A stretch of 64,000 nt of DNA, from the NCBI RefSeq assembly GCF_025175675.1, contig NZ_JANIOA010000018.1, positions 30,509-94,508 on the forward strand, given 5' to 3'. The translations under genes were made by a program, and so were the position numbers. Positions 1-8,644 of this stretch are shown in pieces (the first letter of the stretch is position 1; each line of letters opens with the position of its first letter). The stretch comes from Sedimenticola hydrogenitrophicus (GTDB lineage: Bacteria > Pseudomonadota > Gammaproteobacteria > Chromatiales > Chromatiaceae). The notes beneath the pieces were generated by a model that was given only the letters and a program-made list of their open reading frames with translations, did not search any database and was not told the origin of the DNA.

Positions 1-447
1 GAAGAGGATACGCGGCCGATGCGGCAGGGCGCTGGCCGACTGTTCGATGGCCGCCAGTCCCTGCTGCATTTCGTTGATCAGCCGCACCGTCCTGTCCGCC
101 GCACCCACCATGGCACCGAGCATCCACATCATCTCGAAGATCTCCGCGACGCTGCGCTGGTTGAAGATATGCACCGCCAACCCGGCGCGGATCAGTTGCG
201 CGGCGATGTCGGCCTGCAGATCGGAGAAGCCCAGCACCAAGTCCGGCTCCAGGTCGAGGATCCTGTCGATCTTGGCGCTGGTGAAAGCGGAGACTTTCGG
301 TTTCTCCTTGCGCGCCCGCGGCGGGCGTACGGTGAAACCCGAGATGCCGACGATGCGCTCCTGCTCGCCCAGGAGATAGAGCAGTTCGGTGGTCTCCTCG
401 GTCAGGCAGACGATGCGTTGCGGGTAGTAGCGGTTGACGATGTCCAT
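1..447 (-). CDS. Cobalamin ABC transporter substrate-binding protein (BtuF-like), C-terminus cut by window edge
   Basis: Read on the minus strand from an ATG at 447, this gives 149 residues of an open frame that runs off the window. The start MDIVNRYYPQRIVCLTEETT, the segment VGISGFTVRPP and LEPDLVLGFSDLQADIA match class III periplasmic metal/cobalamin-binding proteins of the BtuF/FecB type, which deliver ligand to an ABC importer. No signal peptide precedes the domain from this start, so export would need an upstream start or the protein may stay in the cytoplasm; some members of this branch look the same. It lies 94 bp downstream of cobO on the same strand, behind a cobalamin riboswitch, which supports a corrinoid ligand. 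Substrate is inferred from family and context. Confidence 0.8.
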   Translation of the reverse strand, partial: MDIVNRYYPQRIVCLTEETTELLYLLGEQERIVGISGFTVRPPRARKEKPKVSAFTSAKIDRILDLEPDLVLGFSDLQADIAAQLIRAGLAVHIFNQRSVAEIFEMMWMLGAMVGAADRTVRLINEMQQGLAAIEQSASALPHRPRILF

Positions 448-541
448 AGTGATGATGACCCAGCCAATGCGGCAATCTGAAGAAAAAAATCGAGTCTGAC
501 CCCGCCGCGCAGGGCAGGAACAGTCGGGCAACGTCGCACGC

Positions 542-1147
542 TCACCAGTCGACCCCCGGCTGGGCACGGATGCCCGAGCGGAAGGCGTGCTTCAGATCGG
601 CCAGTTCGGTCACCGTATCGGCCGCCGCGCAGAGCGCCTCGGGCGCGCCACGGCCGGTGATCACCACATGCTGCATGGGCGGGCGTGCCGCCAGATCGTC
701 CAGCACGGTCTGCAGCTCCAGCCAGCCGTACTTGAGCGGATAGGTGAGTTCATCGAGCACCACCAGTCCCAGGTCCGGATCGCGCAGCAGCGTCCGCGCC
801 TGCTCCCAGCCGCGCCGGGCGGTCTCGGTATCGCGCGCCAGGTTCTGTGTCTCCCAGGTGAAGCCCTCGCCCAGCACCTGCCAGGTGACGCCGGGCTGGC
901 GGCGGAAGAAGCCCTCCTCGCCGGTGTCGCTGCGCCCTTTGACAAACTGCGCCACGCCGACCCGCAGGCCGTGACCCAGGGCGCGCGCCAGCATGCCGAA
1001 GGCGGAGCTGGATTTGCCCTTGCCGTTGCCGGTCAGCACCAGCAGCAGCCCCTGGTCCCGGTCCGCCTCGGCTATGGCGCCGTCCACCACGCTCTTCTTG
1101 CGCTGCATACGCCGGCGGTGGCGCGCGCTCTGATCGGATTCACTCAT
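542..1147 (-). CDS. cobO: Cob(I)yrinic acid a,c-diamide adenosyltransferase
   Basis: This 201-residue protein adenosylates the cobalt of reduced corrinoids using ATP, in cobalamin synthesis and salvage. The P-loop GNGKGKSS lies at about residues 40-47, followed by VAQFVKG and the strand GLVVLDELTYPL, all characteristic of the CobA/CobO/BtuR family, at normal length. The ATG at 1147 is preferred over an in-frame ATG at 1219 because AGGGA sits a few bases upstream and the family starts near a basic stretch such as RHRRRMQRKK. A cobalamin riboswitch lies upstream, so the gene is probably repressed by adenosylcobalamin. The next gene downstream is the BtuF-like protein. Confidence 0.93.
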   Translation of the reverse strand: MSESDQSARHRRRMQRKKSVVDGAIAEADRDQGLLLVLTGNGKGKSSSAFGMLARALGHGLRVGVAQFVKGRSDTGEEGFFRRQPGVTWQVLGEGFTWETQNLARDTETARRGWEQARTLLRDPDLGLVVLDELTYPLKYGWLELQTVLDDLAARPPMQHVVITGRGAPEALCAAADTVTELADLKHAFRSGIRAQPGVDW

Positions 1148-1284
1148 GGGTTTTCCCTGGGCGCACTCACCCGCGCGCCGATCATGTGGCTGAAAGGCAT
1201 GGCAGAGGGGAAGCAACACGGACCGGGGTGGACGTCGTCACCCATAGCCGGCGCATCGCCCGCCGCGATGCCAACTTTGCCTCA

Positions 1285-1480
1285 GGTCGGTCTCCGGGCT
1301 TGCGAGTGGTGTGACCACCGGGCGGATCGCCTTCCCACGTAATCGCTACGCAGTGGCCGTGTGATGCGCCGTGACTCGCTTACCGTTGCGGGGGCAGCGC
1401 CGGAATTGTCCCCTGACCGGGCAGGTCAGTAACGCACCGGCTTCCCGTTTCATCCCCTGGATGGATACCTTGGGGACACC
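1285..1480 (-). promoter_or_regulatory. Cobalamin riboswitch upstream of cobO
   Basis: On the minus strand the segment contains the hallmark pieces of the cobalamin riboswitch in order. There is a 5' stem with GGGAAGCCGGTG, the core GCTGCCCCCGCAACGGTAA, a B12-box-like GCCACTG, and the closing GCCCGGAGACCGACC. It sits about 140 bp upstream of cobO on the same strand and probably turns the cobO/BtuF-like operon off when adenosylcobalamin is plentiful. The outer edges are approximate. Confidence 0.93.
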
Positions 1481-1530
1481 TGAAGCAGACGTTGGAAGCT
1501 AAAGCAATGCCAAAAGGGTGTCAAGAAACG

Positions 1531-1555
1531 GCCCCGGGATCGGCGCTCCCGGGGC
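1531..1555 (-). terminator. GC-rich hairpin after alanine dehydrogenase
   Basis: A perfect 9-bp inverted repeat, GCCCCGGGA / TCCCGGGGC, with a 7-nt loop lies about 50 bp past the ald stop codon. On the minus strand it is followed by GCCGTTTCTT, a weak T-rich tail. It probably ends ald transcription before the riboswitch of the next operon. Confidence 0.5.
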
Positions 1556-1603
1556 GCCCTATAGGGCGGGCCATGCCCGCCATTTGCGGGGCTGCTGGCG
1601 GGC

Positions 1604-2722
1604 TCACAGCGCCAGCGCCTCCCGGGCCGGCAGATAGTCGTAACCCAGGGCACTGGCCACGGCTTCGTAGGTGACACGCCCCTTGTGCACATTCAGCCCC
1701 TCCAGCAGATAGGGATCATCCGCCAGGGCCAGGGGGAAGCCCTTGTTCGCCAGCGCCAGGGTAAACGGCAGGGTGGCGTTGTTGAGCGCGAAGGTGGAGG
1801 TGCGAGCCACCGCGCCGGGCATGTTGGCGACGCAGTAATGGACAATGTTGTCGACGATGTAGGTGGGATCGGCGTGGGTGGTGGCGTGGGAGGTCTCGAA
1901 ACAGCCCCCCTGGTCGATTGCCACATCCACCAGTACCGAGCCGGGACGCATGCGTCCCAGCATCTCGCGGGTCACCAGCTTGGGGGTCGCCGCCCCCGGC
2001 ACCAGCACCGCGCCGATCACCAGGTCGGCGTCCAGCACATAGGCCTCCAGCGCCTCCTTGGTGGAGTAGATGGTGTTGAGGCGGCCGCCGAACTGCAGAT
2101 CCAGCTCCGCCAGCCGTTCGATGGAGCGATCCAGCACCGTGACGTGAGCTTCCAGCCCCATCGCCATGCGGATGGCGTTGGTGCCGACCACGCCGCCGCC
2201 GATCACCACCACATTGGCCGGCGCCACACCCGGCACCCCGCCCAGCAACAGGCCCGCGCCGCCGTGAGACTTCTCCAGACACTGGGCACCGGCCTGAATC
2301 GACATACGCCCCGCCACTTCGGACATGGGCACCAGCAGCGGCAGGCCGCCGCGCCGGTCGGTCACGGTTTCATAGGCGATGGCGGTGACGCCGGCATTGA
2401 CCAGCAGTTCCGTCTGGTTGGGATCGGGCGCCAGGTGCAGGTAGGTGAACAGCAGCTGGCCCTCGCGCAGCAGGCGGCACTCGGAGGATTGTGGCTCCTT
2501 CACCTTCACCACCATCTCGGCCCGGTCGAACACGCTTCTGGCCTCCGCCACGATCTCGGCGCCAACCGCCCGATAGGCGTCATCATCCATGCCGATACCG
2601 GCACCGGCCTCACTCTCCACCACGACCTGATGGCCATGGAGTGTCAGCTCACGCACACTGGCCGGGGTCAGGCCCACCCGGAACTCGTTATTTTTGATCT
2701 CTCTCGGCACACCAATCAACAT
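1604..2722 (-). CDS. ald: Alanine dehydrogenase
   Basis: The 372-residue protein catalyses NAD-dependent reversible deamination of L-alanine to pyruvate and ammonium in the cytoplasm. It begins [20 protein letters not shown], the family N-terminus. Lys75 and His96 fall at the substrate-binding positions known in this family, and the Rossmann motif [13 protein letters not shown] follows [12 protein letters not shown]. The length equals that of known Ald enzymes. GGGGAG lies about 9 bp upstream of the ATG. The gene stands alone, with a hairpin downstream and a long non-coding spacer upstream that carries a MITE-like palindrome. Confidence 0.95.
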   Translation of the reverse strand: MLIGVPREIKNNEFRVGLTPASVRELTLHGHQVVVESEAGAGIGMDDDAYRAVGAEIVAEARSVFDRAEMVVKVKEPQSSECRLLREGQLLFTYLHLAPDPNQTELLVNAGVTAIAYETVTDRRGGLPLLVPMSEVAGRMSIQAGAQCLEKSHGGAGLLLGGVPGVAPANVVVIGGGVVGTNAIRMAMGLEAHVTVLDRSIERLAELDLQFGGRLNTIYSTKEALEAYVLDADLVIGAVLVPGAATPKLVTREMLGRMRPGSVLVDVAIDQGGCFETSHATTHADPTYIVDNIVHYCVANMPGAVARTSTFALNNATLPFTLALANKGFPLALADDPYLLEGLNVHKGRVTYEAVASALGYDYLPAREALAL

Positions 2723-2930
2723 ACTGGTCTCTCCCCGTCGTTATGGTTTGGATAAATTCCGTGAATAAAAGTCGTCCCCCGATAGGTGAAATTTAGACCA
2801 TTCCGCCCACTTTTTTGCGTTAATTTTTGCCTCGCCCGGGATACGCCAGGCGGATGTGAAATCCTGCGATTATGCCGCGGCCGACGGAATATCCCCCGCC
2901 ACCAGCAAATGGCTTACAATGATCGATCAT

Positions 2931-3110
2931 TTAGGGCCTGGAAAGAAATAACTGTTACTGATTGCACCGGCCACAGGTTTTATTGAAGAGGCCTTTTGCC
3001 TTCAAGGCACGGCGAGGCGCGCATAGTCGTTCTATGTAAGTCTTGCCGTAACGCCGAAGGCGGACGAAAAGACCAGCCAGATGTGATAGTTATTTGTTGA
3101 CAGGTCCGTA
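2931..3110. mobile_element. MITE-like palindromic element upstream of the ABC exporter genes
   Basis: The ends are imperfect inverted repeats: TTAGGGCCTGGAAAGAAATA on the left, and the complement of the right end reading TACGGACCTGTCAACAAATA, both followed by ACT. The interior holds a second inverted pair, CAAGGCACGGCGAGGCGCGC against TCTTGCCGTAACGCCG. The interior resembles that of the element at 33361. It has no coding capacity. It fills most of the 2723-3123 spacer and ends 13 bp before the ABC ATPase start; the rest of the spacer shows nothing I recognise. Confidence 0.6.
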
Positions 3111-3123
3111 GGTCGGAGTTTTC

Positions 3124-4011
3124 ATGAGCAGCATCCTGCAGGTCGACAATCTGGTCAAACACTTCGATGGCGTGCAGGCGGTCAATGGCGTCAGCTTCTC
3201 CATCGAGCGCGGCAGCTGCTTCGGTCTGCTCGGTCCCAACGGTGCCGGCAAGACCACCACGGTGGAGATGTTGGAGGGGATCATCACCCCGACCCGGGGG
3301 GAGATCCGCTACAAGGGAGAGCCGACCGGCGTGGCGTTCCGCCATGAGGCCGGTATCATGTTCCAGGAGACCGCGCTGCAGGAGTTTATCCGGGTCGGCG
3401 AGATCCTGGAACTGTTCAGCCGCTTCTACCCGCACACCCGCCCGATCGACGAGCTGATCGAGCGCTGCGCCCTGGGCGATTTCCTCGACCGCGACGTGCG
3501 CCGCCTCTCCGGGGGCCAGCGTCAGCGACTGCTGCTGGCCATCGCCCTGATCAATGACCCGCAGATCGTCTTTCTCGACGAACCCACCACCGGCCTCGAT
3601 CCCCAGGCGCGGCGCAACTTCTGGCAGCTGGTGAACGACATCAAACGGGAGCAGAAGACCCTGATCCTCACCACCCATTACATGGAGGAGGCGTATGAGC
3701 TGTGTGACGAGATCATCATCATGGACCACGGCAAGATCATTGCCCAGGGTTCACCCCGGGCGCTGCTGAAAAAACATTTCGACCACTCGGTGATCTGCCT
3801 GCCGGCCGGCGAGGTACCGGAATCACTCGACAGCGACAGCCGGATGCGGCTGCACCGGGCGAATGGCCAGGTGGAGATCCTGAGTGACAATATCACCGCC
3901 TCCATCGAGCTGCTGATCGCCCGGCAGGTACCCCTGACCCATCTGCAGATCCGCTCCCGCACCCTGGAGGATCTGTTTCTGGAACTGACCGGCCGCGAGC
4001 TGAGGAGCTGA
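3124..4011 (+). CDS. ABC-2 type transporter ATP-binding protein
   Basis: This 295-residue ATPase powers the permease encoded immediately downstream. Walker A GPNGAGKTT is at about 37-45, the signature LSGGQRQR at 128-135, Walker B IVFLDEP at 148-154 and the switch histidine TTH at 183-185. The roughly 100 residues after the nucleotide-binding domain form an accessory C-terminal domain common in drug/antibiotic-type ABC-2 exporters. GGAG lies 5 bp before the ATG, just beyond the end of a MITE-like element. The gene is separated from the permease by 3 bp, so the two form an operon. The substrate cannot be deduced. Confidence 0.92.
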   Translation: MSSILQVDNLVKHFDGVQAVNGVSFSIERGSCFGLLGPNGAGKTTTVEMLEGIITPTRGEIRYKGEPTGVAFRHEAGIMFQETALQEFIRVGEILELFSRFYPHTRPIDELIERCALGDFLDRDVRRLSGGQRQRLLLAIALINDPQIVFLDEPTTGLDPQARRNFWQLVNDIKREQKTLILTTHYMEEAYELCDEIIIMDHGKIIAQGSPRALLKKHFDHSVICLPAGEVPESLDSDSRMRLHRANGQVEILSDNITASIELLIARQVPLTHLQIRSRTLEDLFLELTGRELRS

Positions 4012-4014
4012 ACC

Positions 4015-5019
4015 ATGGGATTCCGTCGCTTCCTGGCCGTGCTTTCGGCCCGCAACCTGGAGTTCCTGCGCGACCGCAGCGCCCTCTCCTGGAATATTGT
4101 GTTGCCGGTGCTGATCGTGTTCGGCTTTGCCTTTGCCTTCTCCACCGGGGGTCAGACGCTGTTCAAGGTGGGGCTGTTCGGCCAACCGCAGCAGGCGCCC
4201 GGCATCGAGCGCTTTCTGCGTCTCAAGCACATCCAGTTCATCCCGGTGGAGAGCATCGCGTCCGCCATCCCCAAGGTGGAGCGACACCAGTTGGACATGT
4301 TGCTGGAGACCGCCAGCGGCAGCTACTGGATCAACGATCAGTCGGCCAACGGTTATCTGCTGGAACAACTGCTGGCGGGGGGCGAGAACCGCTTTCACAA
4401 ACAGACCGTCAGCGGCGAGGCGATCCGCTATGTGGACTGGCTGATCCCCGGAGTACTGGGGATGAACATCATGTTCAGCGCCCTGTTCGGCGTCGGTTAC
4501 GTGATTGTGCGCTATCGTAAAAACGGCGTGCTGAAACGGCTCAAGGCGACCCCCATCACCGCTTTTGAGTTCCTCTCCGCCCAGGTGGCATCGCGGCTGT
4601 GGCTGATCGTCGCCGTCACCACCCTGGTCTATGCCGGTACCAACCTGTTGGTGGGGTTCCGTATGAACGGCTCCTATCTGACCCTGTTCCTGGTGCTGGT
4701 CATCGGCACCTTCAGCATGATCTGCCTGAGTCTGATCATTGCCGCCCGCCTCTCCAGCGAGGAGACCGCCAACGGCCTGCTGAACATGATCAGCTGGCCG
4801 ATGATGCTGCTCTCCGGGGTCTGGTTTTCGCTGGAGGGCTCACCGGAGATTATCCGCCAGCTGGCGCAGGTGTTTCCGCTCACCCACATGATCGACGCCG
4901 CCCGCGCCGTCATGATCGACGGCGCCGGGCTGCTGGATATTGTCCCGCACCTGCTGATCCTGCTGGCCATGAGTGCGCTGTTCATGACCTTCGGGGCACG
5001 CAGTTTCAAGTGGGAATAG
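4015..5019 (+). CDS. ABC-2 type transporter permease
   Basis: The 334-residue inner-membrane protein has an N-terminal helix (WNIVLPVLIVFGFAFAF), a soluble periplasmic segment of about 100 residues, then five hydrophobic helices from about residue 140 to the C-terminus. This is the usual ABC2_membrane_3-like layout of export permeases. The start is fixed by GAGGAG that overlaps the end of the ATPase gene. It forms a minimal two-gene exporter with the upstream ATPase. No outer-membrane or adaptor gene is adjacent, so the substrate and route remain unknown. Confidence 0.9.
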   Translation: MGFRRFLAVLSARNLEFLRDRSALSWNIVLPVLIVFGFAFAFSTGGQTLFKVGLFGQPQQAPGIERFLRLKHIQFIPVESIASAIPKVERHQLDMLLETASGSYWINDQSANGYLLEQLLAGGENRFHKQTVSGEAIRYVDWLIPGVLGMNIMFSALFGVGYVIVRYRKNGVLKRLKATPITAFEFLSAQVASRLWLIVAVTTLVYAGTNLLVGFRMNGSYLTLFLVLVIGTFSMICLSLIIAARLSSEETANGLLNMISWPMMLLSGVWFSLEGSPEIIRQLAQVFPLTHMIDAARAVMIDGAGLLDIVPHLLILLAMSALFMTFGARSFKWE

Positions 5020-5053
5020 TTGATTTACCCTGGCAAGTGAGCCGCACACCGGG

Positions 5054-5639
5054 TTATTTACCGGTATTTTCCACAGTCAGAACAAAGCCCTTGTGGATCT
5101 GCTGATGGACATAGGTCAGCACGTCCCAACGCTGCCGCTCATTCAGAAGCTGGTTAAATGCGGGCATTGCCGAATTGGCCGATTTGAACGGTTCCACCGC
5201 CCCCCCCCTCACTCACGCGCCAGAAGAGATAGGCGTCACTGATGCCGTCCTTGGCATGAAAATGCTTACTGAGGTCAGCCGGCCGGTGGACCAGACCACC
5301 CGCCAGCGGCCCGTCGCCGATACCGGATACACCGTGGCACTGGGCACACTGCTGGGCGAATACCGCCATGCCCCTGACCACCGCCTGTGGGTCATCCCAG
5401 TCGGGGTTTCGCTTGTCGGCGTAGGCGTGGGGGGGGGTCACCCAGGATTCGTGCCCGTGACGCTCCATCTGTTCCGCATGCTCCTCGCGGCCTTCCATGT
5501 GCCCGGCCTCGGTTCCCATGCTGTGCTCACCCCGTTTCTCCATATGCATCTCTTCGCTGGCCAAGGGCAGGGTTGCAAACAATAGGGATCCCATAATCAG
5601 GGTTATACTGATGGGATTCAATATTCCACTGCGTGTCAT
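5054..5639 (-). CDS. Secreted c-type cytochrome, frameshifted in a 9-base G run
   Basis: From the ATG at 5639 (GGAGGTGAT just upstream) the frame encodes a signal peptide, a Met/His-rich segment (about residues 31-63) and a haem site CAQCH at 98-102. The uninterrupted frame ends at 5154 after a non-homologous tail. Removing one base from the G9 tract (C9 on the plus strand, 5200-5208) restores a natural cytochrome C-terminus. That C-terminus includes NSAMPAF, which carries the expected axial Met, followed by QRWDVLTYVHQQIH, and ends at a TAA at 5054-5056. So either the gene is broken or phase-variable, or the base count is a sequencing error. The Met/His-rich part resembles copper-binding segments; that is inference. 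It is divergent from sigZ. Confidence 0.75.
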
Positions 5640-5761
5640 GTCGTATCACCTCCAAATCAATCCCCTACAAGTAATAATGTTAGCAGTAATAGCTGCATCG
5701 GGACTGCAAATCGATTCATAATCAACGATGCGGTTCAACCAATTCGCGGATCAGGCCACCC

Positions 5762-6319
5762 ATGAACGACTTTTGGCAACAACACAAAGAGCGGCTGCGC
5801 GGCTATGTCGCCCGGCGCGTCCGGGAGCGGGATGCCATCGACGATATTCTCCAGGATGTCTATCTCAAGGCCCACCTGAGCCTGCCCACGCTCAGGGCGA
5901 AGGGCAAACTCACCCCCTGGCTCTACCGCATCACCGCCAACGCCATCGCCGATTACTACCGCGCGCTACCGGCCACCGCCCCGCTACCCGCCGCCCTGGC
6001 CGACGAGTTGCCGCAGGAGCGGCCCGAACCCGACCATGTCGCGGAACTGGCCGGGTGCCTGCAACCGCTGATCGCCGAACTGCCGGAAATCTACCGCCGC
6101 GCCCTGCAGCTGTCGGAAATCGACGAGCTGCCGCAGAAGGCAGTGGCCGAGCGCCTCGGTCTCTCCCTGTCCGGGGCCAAGTCGCGGATCCAGCGCGGCC
6201 GGGAAAAACTGAAGGCACGGCTGCTGGCCTGCTGCGATGTGGAGTGCGAACGCGGCCGCATCGTCGGTTACTCACGCCGCGACGACCAGGGCGGCTACTG
6301 TGACAACGAATGCAGCTGA
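5762..6319 (+). CDS. sigZ: RNA polymerase sigma factor SigZ-type (ECF)
   Basis: The 185-residue protein has region 2 (AIDDILQDVYLKAHLSL, LTPWLYRITANAIADYYR) and region 4 (LPEIYRRALQLSEIDELPQKAVAERLGLSLSGAKSRIQRGREKLK), the ECF architecture. The C-terminal extension is cysteine-rich (CCDVEC near residue 158, then YCDNEC at the end), as in SigZ proteins. It precedes arsM by 83 bp on the same strand and diverges from the cytochrome gene across 122 bp. No anti-sigma gene is present. The cysteine tail could act as a metal- or redox-responsive element; that is inference. Confidence 0.88.
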   Translation: MNDFWQQHKERLRGYVARRVRERDAIDDILQDVYLKAHLSLPTLRAKGKLTPWLYRITANAIADYYRALPATAPLPAALADELPQERPEPDHVAELAGCLQPLIAELPEIYRRALQLSEIDELPQKAVAERLGLSLSGAKSRIQRGREKLKARLLACCDVECERGRIVGYSRRDDQGGYCDNECS

Positions 6320-6402
6320 AATCCGTTGCGTCTTTTTGCCCTTTCTTCCGTCTATGGGTTATTGGGCGGCAATTGCCGCACTTCCAACAACGGGAGAGAC
6401 CC

Positions 6403-7197
6403 ATGGACAAAGTGAAGCATGATGAAATACGCCAGGCGGTACGACAGCAGTACGGCCGTGTGGCCAGCGGCGAAGGCAGCGGCTGTGGCAGCGCCTGCTG
6501 CGGTGCGCCGGCAACCAGTGTGGAGAGTCTGTCGCAAGGGCTCGGCTACAGCGCCGAGGAGACCGGCAGCGCCCCCCCGGGCGCGAACCTGGGCCTGGGC
6601 TGCGGAAACCCGCAGGCCATCGCCGCGCTCAAGCCGGGTGAGGTGGTACTCGACCTGGGCAGTGGCGGCGGCTTCGACTGTTTCCTGGCGGCGCGTCAGG
6701 TCGGCGACAGCGGCCGGGTGATCGGCGTCGACATGACCGCGGAGATGATCTCCCGGGCACGCCGGAACGCCGAGCAGGGCGGCTACCGCAACACCGAGTT
6801 CCGCCTCGGGGAGATTGAGCATCTGCCGCTGGCCGACGCCTCGGTGGATGTCATCATCTCCAACTGCGTGATCAATCTCTCCCCGGATAAACCCCGGGTG
6901 TTCGCGGAGGCCTACCGGGTACTGAAACCGGGCGGCCGGCTGGCCATCTCCGACGTGCTGGCGCTGGCCGAATTGCCGGAGACGATGCGCCAGGATCTGG
7001 CGCTCTACACCGGTTGCGTGGCCGGCGCCTCACGGGTGGCGGAAGTGGAAGCGATGCTGCGCGAGGGTGGCTTTGAGCAGATCCGCATCACGCCGAAGGA
7101 CGAGAGCAGGCGCTTCATCCGCGACTGGGCGCCGGGGACGTCGGTGGATGATTACGTGGCATCGGCCAATATCGAGGCGGTGAAACCCCTAACCTGA
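6403..7197 (+). CDS. arsM: Arsenite S-adenosylmethionine methyltransferase
   Basis: The 264-residue enzyme methylates As(III) with SAM. Motif [21 protein letters not shown] (about residues 81-100), GVDMTAEMI and the late motif [15 protein letters not shown] define the class I methyltransferase fold. Three cysteines sit in the contexts expected for arsenic ligands: LGCGNP (C67), SNCVINL (C155) and YTGCVAGAS (C205). A further N-terminal cluster is GCGSACCGA. The ATG at 6403 has GGGAGAG just upstream and is preferred to the frame opening at 6310, which overlaps sigZ. It is probably cotranscribed with sigZ. No arsR, arsB or arsC gene is nearby. Confidence 0.93.
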   Translation: MDKVKHDEIRQAVRQQYGRVASGEGSGCGSACCGAPATSVESLSQGLGYSAEETGSAPPGANLGLGCGNPQAIAALKPGEVVLDLGSGGGFDCFLAARQVGDSGRVIGVDMTAEMISRARRNAEQGGYRNTEFRLGEIEHLPLADASVDVIISNCVINLSPDKPRVFAEAYRVLKPGGRLAISDVLALAELPETMRQDLALYTGCVAGASRVAEVEAMLREGGFEQIRITPKDESRRFIRDWAPGTSVDDYVASANIEAVKPLT

Positions 7198-7206
7198 AGG
7201 TGCATC

Positions 7207-7235
7207 GGCGTGGGCGCGTCCGGCGTGCCCACGCC
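7207..7235 (+). terminator. Hairpin between convergent arsM and thioesterase genes
   Basis: A perfect 9-bp inverted repeat, GGCGTGGGC / GCCCACGCC, with an 11-nt loop lies 10 bp after the arsM stop in the space between two convergent genes. There is no strong T-run on the plus strand, so it could be a weak or bidirectional terminator. Confidence 0.45.
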
Positions 7236-7261
7236 ATCCAAACTGGTTGGTTCCTGGAACC

Positions 7262-7702
7262 TTATCCCCTTCCCCCCTTTGGCCAGAGAATCATCTGGGT
7301 ACAGCGGAACAGGGCAATCTTGCGACCACTGGCCTCATCCGACACGACCGCATCCCAGACCTGGGTGCTTTTTCCCAGATGTTGCGGTGTCGCGTGGCAA
7401 ACGATACTCCCCTCCTTCACCGTACCGAGGTGGTTGCTTTTCAACTCGATGGTGGTGAATGACTCCGCCCCATCCGGCAGGTGCGCGATGGTGGCATAGC
7501 CGCAAGTCGTATCGGCCAGCGCCACAACACTGGCCGCATGCAGAAAATTGTTGGGGGCGAAGTGGAGCTTCTGCACCGGCATGCGGCTGCGCAGGCTGTT
7601 GGCCGCCAGTTCCACCATCTGGATTCCGAGGAACCCGGGCAAGTATTCGGTTCCCCGCTGGTTCAACAGCTCGATCGAAACATCCGCTCTCAGCTTGCTC
7701 AC
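7262..7702 (-). CDS. PaaI/YiiD-type hotdog-fold thioesterase
   Basis: The 146-residue protein has the hotdog helix segment NNFLHAASVVALADTTCGYA, followed by SFTTIELKSNHLGTVKEG and CHATPQHLGKSTQVWDAVV, as in acyl-CoA thioesterases of the 4HBT superfamily. The GTG at 7702 is chosen because AAGGAG lies 6 bp upstream; an ATG further upstream would add a basic, non-homologous leader. The natural acyl-CoA substrate is not visible. It converges on arsM and lies downstream of a MITE-like palindrome. Confidence 0.8.
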   Translation of the reverse strand: MSKLRADVSIELLNQRGTEYLPGFLGIQMVELAANSLRSRMPVQKLHFAPNNFLHAASVVALADTTCGYATIAHLPDGAESFTTIELKSNHLGTVKEGSIVCHATPQHLGKSTQVWDAVVSDEASGRKIALFRCTQMILWPKGGRG

Positions 7703-7800
7703 ATCTATCTCCTTTCGGCGGATTTTCCGGTAGGCGCATCCACCATTGCCGCGGTTGATGCGCTGTCGCTTATCCACCCACAAAAGTTCTTCAACACTCG

Positions 7801-8002
7801 AATGGCACTTAACTTAAGCCAAGAACCACCGTCATCCCGGCGCAGGCCGGGATCCAGACTGCTTAATGGTGGCGGTATTCCTGGATTATTCGCTTCGCTC
7901 ACCCTTCGGGCCGACTTTCAGTCGTTCAACGCGCTTCGCGCTTTTGTCCGGCCTGCGCCGGAATGACGAAAATCCTGCAATTCGCCTTAAGTAAGTGCCA
8001 TT
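7801..8002. mobile_element. MITE-like element with long terminal inverted repeats
   Basis: The left end reads AATGGCACTTAACTTAAGCC and the complement of the right end AATGGCACTTACTTAAGGCG. Both continue into CGTCAT(C/T)CCGGCGCAGGCCGG, so the arms match over about 55 bp. The interior carries further inverted GC-rich segments and no plausible gene. AACACTC occurs just outside both ends (about 7791 and 8008), a possible but imperfect target duplication. It separates the thioesterase from tag. Confidence 0.7.
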
Positions 8003-8038
8003 CCTTTAACACTCTAACTTTATTTTATAGAAGGACTA

Positions 8039-8644
8039 CTAGGGCCGCGTAAAACGCTCGCGCGCACGTTCCACTTTATCTCGGATAACGCAGGGCCCGA
8101 CATGATCGTTGATCAATCCCATGGCCTGCATGAAGGCGTATACGGTGGTCGGGCCGACAAACTTCCAACCCATCTTTTTCAACGCCTTGGACAGGGCGAC
8201 CGACTCATCCGACGTTGAGGCGGTTTGCGGCGCCGCCAGCTTTTCGGCTGGAGGTTCATAACGCCAGAAAAAGGCGGCCAGGGAGCCCTCCTGCTCCACC
8301 AGCTCCTGGGCACGCTTCGCATTATTGATCACCGCCTCGATCTTGCCGCGATGACGCACGATACCCGCATCCTGCAGCAGGCGATCCACATCGCGCTCGG
8401 TAAAGCGGGCCACCTTGTTGAAATCAAACTGGTGGAAGGCCGTGCGGAAGTTTTCCCGCTTGGCCAGGATGGTGCGCCAGCTGAGGCCCGACTGGAAGCC
8501 CTCCAGGCAGAGCTTTTCAAACAGGCGCCGGTCATCATCCACCGGGTAGCCCCACTCGTGGTCATGGTAATCCAGAAACTCCGGCGCGGCGCCACACCAT
8601 CGGCAGCGGGGTTTGTTGTCCTGGGCGATAAAAGGCTCAGTCAT
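8039..8644 (-). CDS. tag: DNA-3-methyladenine glycosylase I
   Basis: The enzyme removes 3-methyladenine from alkylated DNA (base-excision repair). The zinc-snap ligands are visible: PRCRWCG at the N-terminus and DHVGPCV near the C-terminus. The helix-hairpin region FEKLCLEGFQSGLSWRTILAKREN holds the family Glu, and the length of 201 residues is typical. The ATG at 8644 follows GAGGAG; a GTG one codon upstream is possible. It stands alone between a MITE-like element and hipA. The region 8645-8775 holds only a short, doubtful open frame. Confidence 0.95.
   Translation of the reverse strand: MTEPFIAQDNKPRCRWCGAAPEFLDYHDHEWGYPVDDDRRLFEKLCLEGFQSGLSWRTILAKRENFRTAFHQFDFNKVARFTERDVDRLLQDAGIVRHRGKIEAVINNAKRAQELVEQEGSLAAFFWRYEPPAEKLAAPQTASTSDESVALSKALKKMGWKFVGPTTVYAFMQAMGLINDHVGPCVIRDKVERARERFTRP

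Noticed and set aside
2786..2986. 66-residue open frame upstream of the ABC exporter
   Set aside because: It overlaps the MITE-like element, has no ribosome site and shows no family features.
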